Source of the DNA: Cristatella mucedo | Lineage: Eukaryota; Bryozoa; Phylactolaemata; Cristatellidae | Assembly: GCA_009760855.2 (NCBI GenBank) | Contig: WPIO01000008.1 | Location: forward strand, 9,406,001 to 9,470,000 | DNA length: 64,000 nt | Direction: 5' to 3' | Shown: piece by piece, positions 41,401 to 64,000 of the stretch | Layout: each line of letters opens with the position of its first letter | Position numbering within the stretch: the stretch's first letter is position 1 | Notes under the pieces: generated by a model | The model's database searches: none | Seen by the model: the letters and a program-made list of their open reading frames with translations, nothing else | Told to the model about the DNA's origin: nothing | Made by a program: the position numbers and the translations under genes

Positions 41401-41646
41401 GCTACGACGGCTGAAGCAACCGAGATAAACGTTCGCAGAACGACCTGCAAGGACATCTTACTCAGCTGGCTGTGTGGCAGCGACAGCAGCAGAACCAGCG
41501 AAAGCGAGCAACAGCTTGGAGTAAACGAAGGCCAGCCACCGACAGTGATGGTGGGCAAGGAGAGTGCTGTGCTGGCTCTTATAGTGAGAGCCAATCTTAT
41601 TACTCTCATATGCGTGGGCGTTTTTATCTTAAGTTTTTTCGCCTAG
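19649..41646 (+). CDS. SLC5-family sodium/solute cotransporter (SGLT/SMIT-like)
   Basis: Fourteen exons: 19649-19732, 21628-21699, 23333-23437, 23635-23799, 25700-25805, 27405-27485, 28785-28999, 30350-30485, 31927-32034, 33980-34130, 37236-37404, 40151-40366, 40450-40608 and 41368-41646. They total 2,046 nt and 681 residues, close to the 660-720 usual for this group, with all phases consistent. Key blocks: [108 protein letters not shown] and TRANEQGAFWG. The protein should have 14 membrane helices and use the sodium gradient to import a sugar or polyol at the plasma membrane. The C-terminal half ([23 protein letters not shown]) recalls sodium/myo-inositol carriers, so the substrate may be inositol. 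Sodium-site helix 8 is intact. Several sugar-site positions are changed (see findings). Confidence 0.93.
20025..20095 (+). mobile_element. SINE-1 3' part
   Basis: Contains aaggccgttaaggctcttcc and ttttaaatcagcgaatattt, the SINE-1 tail without its tRNA-like head. It lies in SLC5 intron 1. Confidence 0.6.
20340..21240 (-). mobile_element. LINE-A fragment in SLC5 intron 1
   Basis: In reverse orientation it follows the same order as the 14.84-17.42 kb copy: the AAT tail, gcacagtgtcagcacgcgta, tctaggctttagaagcgtac, gagccagagaataaaggggc, ttgggagccagtgcaggtcg, then diverged RT C-terminal sequence. It contains many indels. Confidence 0.8.
21262..21397 (+). mobile_element. LINE-A 3' tail fragment
   Basis: Forward 3' UTR: gtttgtttatcaagcatgat, then gcgcctagaaagagattgag, ttctctgagggcgctttatc and (ATT)n. 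It abuts the reverse copy to its left, so the two form a head-to-head pair. Confidence 0.8.
23438..23634 (+). other. GC-AG intron 3 of the SLC5 gene (197 nt)
   Basis: Exon 3 ends SYELM and exon 4 begins [16 protein letters not shown]. The join aligns to SGLT proteins without a gap and needs the boundary ATG|GCAAGT. The nearby GT, four bases further on, would shift the frame. The acceptor is CGTTGCAG|GGA. Confidence 0.8.
23990..24143. repeat. (GA)n polypurine tract
   Basis: An interrupted GA/GGGA region followed by about 40 pure GA steps (24063-24143), in SLC5 intron 4. Arg-Glu reading frames here are artefacts. Confidence 0.97.
24460..24612. repeat. (CA)n/(TA)n microsatellite
   Basis: Interrupted CA dinucleotides with AACA steps, then TATA runs, in SLC5 intron 4. 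Confidence 0.9.
24985..25058 (+). mobile_element. LINE-A / SINE-2 tail fragment
   Basis: Contains cttagaaagaggttcagttt, gggtgctatacaaatg and (ATT)n, which is the shared tail. Confidence 0.65.
25065..25235 (-). mobile_element. SINE-1 copy
   Basis: A reverse copy with gctgatttaacaacagc, agctgcagaagagccttacc, a B-box-like gactcgaacccacgactt and the head end tcttacccctgcgctatgac. Confidence 0.75.
26625..27160 (-). mobile_element. LINE-A fragment in SLC5 intron 5
   Basis: Starts with an AAT tail, then ggttaggggtaacatgcac, gcacagtgtcagcacgcata, tttttaaatgtggtcaagcc, ggtctctaaaggatttgag and gtagccagtgcaggtcagcg, in the order of the main LINE-A copy. Confidence 0.85.
27760..27950 (+). mobile_element. 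SINE-1, best full copy
   Basis: A tRNA-like head with an A-box-like part (taatggctcactgggtaagg) and B-box gtgggttcgaatcctgtggt. A central region (gcaagcggtggtgatagccg) and the tail (gctatacaaaaagaggctgt, taaatcagct) follow, then A/T-rich sequence. It lies in SLC5 intron 6. Confidence 0.85.
29020..29193. repeat. (CT)n polypyrimidine tract
   Basis: TCTG/TCTC steps grade into nearly pure CT just after SLC5 exon 7, about 20 bp past its donor. Confidence 0.95.
30128..30317 (+). mobile_element. SPIN-like hAT MITE, copy 2
   Basis: A 190-bp element beginning cagcggttctcaacctgtgg. Internal blocks are cgtcgaacgaccctttcac, gggtcgcctaagacc, cacacaataactttactg, gcaacatgaggaactgta and gggtcgcggcattaggaagg, ending near ttgggagccgct. 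It shares all blocks with copy 1 in the opposite orientation. It ends 32 bp before the start of SLC5 exon 8. A clear 8-bp duplication is not visible here. Confidence 0.75.
31150..31235 (-). mobile_element. LINE-A 3' tail fragment
   Basis: An AAT-rich run, then acgtttgtatttaac, ccctaaatctataattaggc and actttagatgtgctataaag, a diverged reverse tail in SLC5 intron 8. Confidence 0.55.
31305..31386. repeat. 16-bp tandem repeat
   Basis: Three to five copies of a unit near CCTACTGTCACAATAC. The two central copies are perfect and the outer ones diverged. Confidence 0.85.
32343..32437. repeat. (CT)n/(TA)n microsatellite
   Basis: About 58 bp of CT followed by about 36 bp of TA in SLC5 intron 9. Confidence 0.97.
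32600..32850 (+). mobile_element. Non-LTR retrotransposon C-terminal fragment
   Basis: Traces of the L2/CR1-type C-terminal region (agatcatttggcgacagaag, the F-GDR-S block) and downstream spacing similar to LINE-B. Too short and decayed for a firm family call. Confidence 0.5.
32850..33979 (+). other. Rest of SLC5 intron 9
   Basis: I see no coding exon, recognised repeat family or RNA gene in this stretch. Confidence 0.35.
35985..36300 (+). mobile_element. LINE fragment in SLC5 intron 10
   Basis: Contains a decayed [12 protein letters not shown] block (ctcccaattaagcacagaat), then [14 protein letters not shown] coding traces. This is the region just after the RT domain in L2/CR1-type elements. 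The rest of intron 10 (34131-35985 and 36300-37235) shows nothing I can name, apart from a tRNA-like ggttggccgagcggt at about 34935. Confidence 0.5.
37460..37606 (+). mobile_element. SINE-2, best full copy
   Basis: Head: tagttggcccggtggttagg, gtgctcgctccgaccaaggt, B-box-like gggctcgagccctgtggca. Tail: gcgcctgaatagagattagt, tctcgtggagcgctatgcaa. It lies in SLC5 intron 11, 55 bp after exon 11. This copy shows the head/tail structure most clearly. Confidence 0.85.
37725..38440 (-). mobile_element. LINE-A fragment
   Basis: The reverse tail (ccctacaagaactaaatctc) is followed by diverged body sequence. The part at about 38220-38440 matches the RT segment around the VPQGSVLGP and DTIDHKVL blocks of the main copy (gaaaagaagtagaccgtgca, ctcggtgatcgatgg). 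Confidence 0.7.
38445..38800 (+). mobile_element. LINE C-terminal fragment
   Basis: Forward traces of [20 protein letters not shown] and [12 protein letters not shown] coding, the region after the RT domain. It sits head-to-head with the reverse LINE-A piece on its left. Confidence 0.6.
39700..40130 (-). mobile_element. LINE-A fragment beside SLC5 exon 12
   Basis: A reverse tail (ccctagggtaactaaatatt) and body (gggtccaggctttgggagcg, gccagagcgagagaatgaaa, cttaaggtcgatgcattt). It ends about 20 bp before the exon 12 start at 40151. Confidence 0.75.
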
Positions 41647-43647
41647 CCGTGAAACAAAAAATCCCTCACTAGTTTCTCCATACGTGCAGAATTCGGAATA
41701 ATGAATGCTTGAACCCGAAGGGAATGTGAATCAGCCTATATTTTTTTTGGCGTCAGGCCGTTGGCTGACCCGTCGTATTTTTGCATTTAAAACTAAAGGG
41801 AGCCAGGCGATCCTACGATCAGTTTACACAGGTACGACTGCGGCTACTAAATGACTGCTCAAGGGCTGAAATATGTAATTAGGGTCTATCAGTCCATTTA
41901 GTGCTAGGAGCTGTAACACTTATCTCGTCAATCTTCTCGAAGCATGAATTCGCTCACGGTATGCAGCAGCTACATCAATTAGGTCATATAAAAAGCCTAT
42001 CAGTCGGTTGTAAAGGGCTGGCAGTGGCCGTCGTGGCCACTAAGTAGCCTCTGATTTTAAGTCGTGGTTTCCTGCCTGCACCGGCCAATATCGCAGTGCT
42101 ATAGGGCGAACAAGGAAACACTGAACATTAGTGAGTTTTCGATTTGTGCGATACGGGGGACGGTTCGCTCTACCTGTTTAGAAATGGATTTGCTATATTT
42201 CATGGTCATCCTGGAAGCTGAGGTGGCAGCACCAGGGCAATGGAAGGCCCCATTCCATCACGATATGGCCTCATTCTAGGCTACATTATTAGGGTAAGCC
42301 ACACAAGATTCTCATAAGTGAAATAACCGAGATCAATGAACAGCTCAACACATTAATGATACTCAGATTGGCTGCGGGAACCACGAGAATCGCTGTACCG
42401 GCATTTGAAGAAATTATGCACTTCGGTGATTAGCAGCCAGTCGCTGACACTGCAGCAACAGCCTTAATCTAGAAAGGGTACACTATAATACTATCCGTAG
42501 TTTTCTTAGCTAATGCATGGGCAAACCATGGTGAATGTAATGTAGCAGCTGTGATGCCTCTAATGGGATTGTCTTAATAGACAGAACGAATGAAATTGAA
42601 ATACATAATTCAAAACTCATAGCAAAAATTAAGCACTGCCTAAAGTCATAATGTGAGGCTTAATGATTACACATACGTAATTCAGATGGAATGACTTTCA
42701 TTGCATAAACAATTCGTGCATAGTATCATAACCATAAACGAGTGTTGCTGATCAAAGCTAAATAATCGCCAAACAAGTTTGTAACAGGTCACCGTAAGGT
42801 CTCAACGTGACAGCGAGGTGAATACACTACTAAAGCAAATGCAGCAAAATTGCAAGGAGATTGGCAACCCTTGAGAAAACATCTCTGCTCACAAAGCAAG
42901 AAAATTCAGTCGAGTAAACAGGCTTTAAACCGAAAGCGTGTTTCTTCACAAAAAACACTCGTAAAAAATTAACAGAGTACAAAATTTCCTTGTTAGTATA
43001 GAACCAGCCAATGGCAAAAAGTAGAGTAGTGATGATACCACACGGAAGGCAATACTGGCTCTGGCACAGAAGTGGTTCCGTTGGAATTCCGAAAACGGAC
43101 ACAAATCTAAGATTGTTAAAAGATGGCCGCAAGCGATTTAGAATCAAGATTTGAAACTGCAAGATAATTGGCAAGGCTATGTGAGGGAAGAGCTGGAAAA
43201 GAAAAGAGACAAATGCATGCTGCTCTATCAAAGAGAAATGCGGTGCGACAAAAATCGGCACTGCAAACATGATCATCGGCTAGCGCTTACACGGGAGGAT
43301 GACCAAGGACATCCAGAAAAATGAGCTAACTCAAATGCGTCTCAGCAGCACAGTGTCAGTATGGATTATCACAGCCTCACAATGGAATGATAGCAAAAGA
43401 CAATAAACACAGCTGCTACTCGACATGCTGCGGTACGCCGATGATTGGTGGAGCTAAGTGGACTGGTCAGACATGAAGAGGATCGGGCCAGCGAGCGAGG
43501 TGCTGCAATGCATACATTGTCGACGCTGCATTGTGCCCACATTGACTCGTTGACATCTACGCAAAAAATGGTATGGGGTGTGACCCATCAGTTGAAGGTC
43601 GACTAGGGGAGTGCACTCTTCACTCAAGACGGCTTCAATGCAATGAT
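41647..43647. other. Convergent intergenic spacer
   Basis: The spacer between the SLC5 stop codon (plus) and the PH-scaffold stop codon (minus). It should hold both 3' UTRs. It is A/T-rich with no recognised repeat family. A 148-residue minus-strand open frame at 43276-42830 has no recognisable domain and is probably not a gene. Confidence 0.45.

Positions 43648-64000
<20,353 letters not shown>

Noticed and set aside
42830..43276. 148-residue hydrophobic minus-strand open frame
   Set aside because: No homology recognised; A/T-rich sequence downstream of the scaffold's stop codon, most likely 3' UTR or spacer.

Overview
This is a eukaryotic (animal) window. The genes are split by GT-AG introns, with two GC-AG introns. 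Introns and intergenic DNA are full of LINEs, tRNA-derived SINEs, hAT-type MITEs and long microsatellites. The UAP56-type helicase ends in IEGR rather than the vertebrate EQTR, and the exons are GC-rich. Both suggest a protostome, perhaps an arthropod such as a chelicerate. The taxon is an inference, not something the sequence proves.

Five genes can be assembled, with every exon junction checked for reading phase. (1) 181-3063, minus: three exons of a FAM78-like gene whose last exon lies off the left edge. (2) 6991-10630, minus: a complete eight-exon DDX39B/UAP56/Hel25E mRNA-export helicase (424 aa). (3) 11178-12179, plus: a complete two-exon bublin coiled-coil protein (BBLN, 106 aa), divergent from the helicase across a short promoter-like interval. 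(4) 19649-41646, plus: a complete 14-exon SLC5-family sodium/solute cotransporter (681 aa), closest by eye to the SGLT/SMIT group. (5) 43648-64000, minus: nineteen exons (1,328 residues) of a PLEKHA5/6/7 (Drosophila Kramer)-type PH-domain scaffold whose 5' end lies off the right edge. Genes 4 and 5 converge on a 2 kb spacer.

The repeats fall into a few families. LINE-A is an L2/CR1-like element with an (ATT)n tail; its best copy is at 14.84-17.42 kb. LINE-B is a second non-LTR family. SINE-1 and SINE-2 both have tRNA-like heads, and the SINE-2 tail matches the LINE-A 3' end, so LINE-A probably mobilises it. Two short hAT MITEs resemble the SPIN family, which is known for horizontal transfer. 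No bacterial, viral, CRISPR or operon-like system was found. The least ordinary items are the SPIN-like elements, the SINE-2/LINE-A tail sharing, the LINE flanked by inverted SINE arms, the two GC-AG introns, the altered sugar-site residues in the transporter and the three YxN motifs in the PH scaffold.
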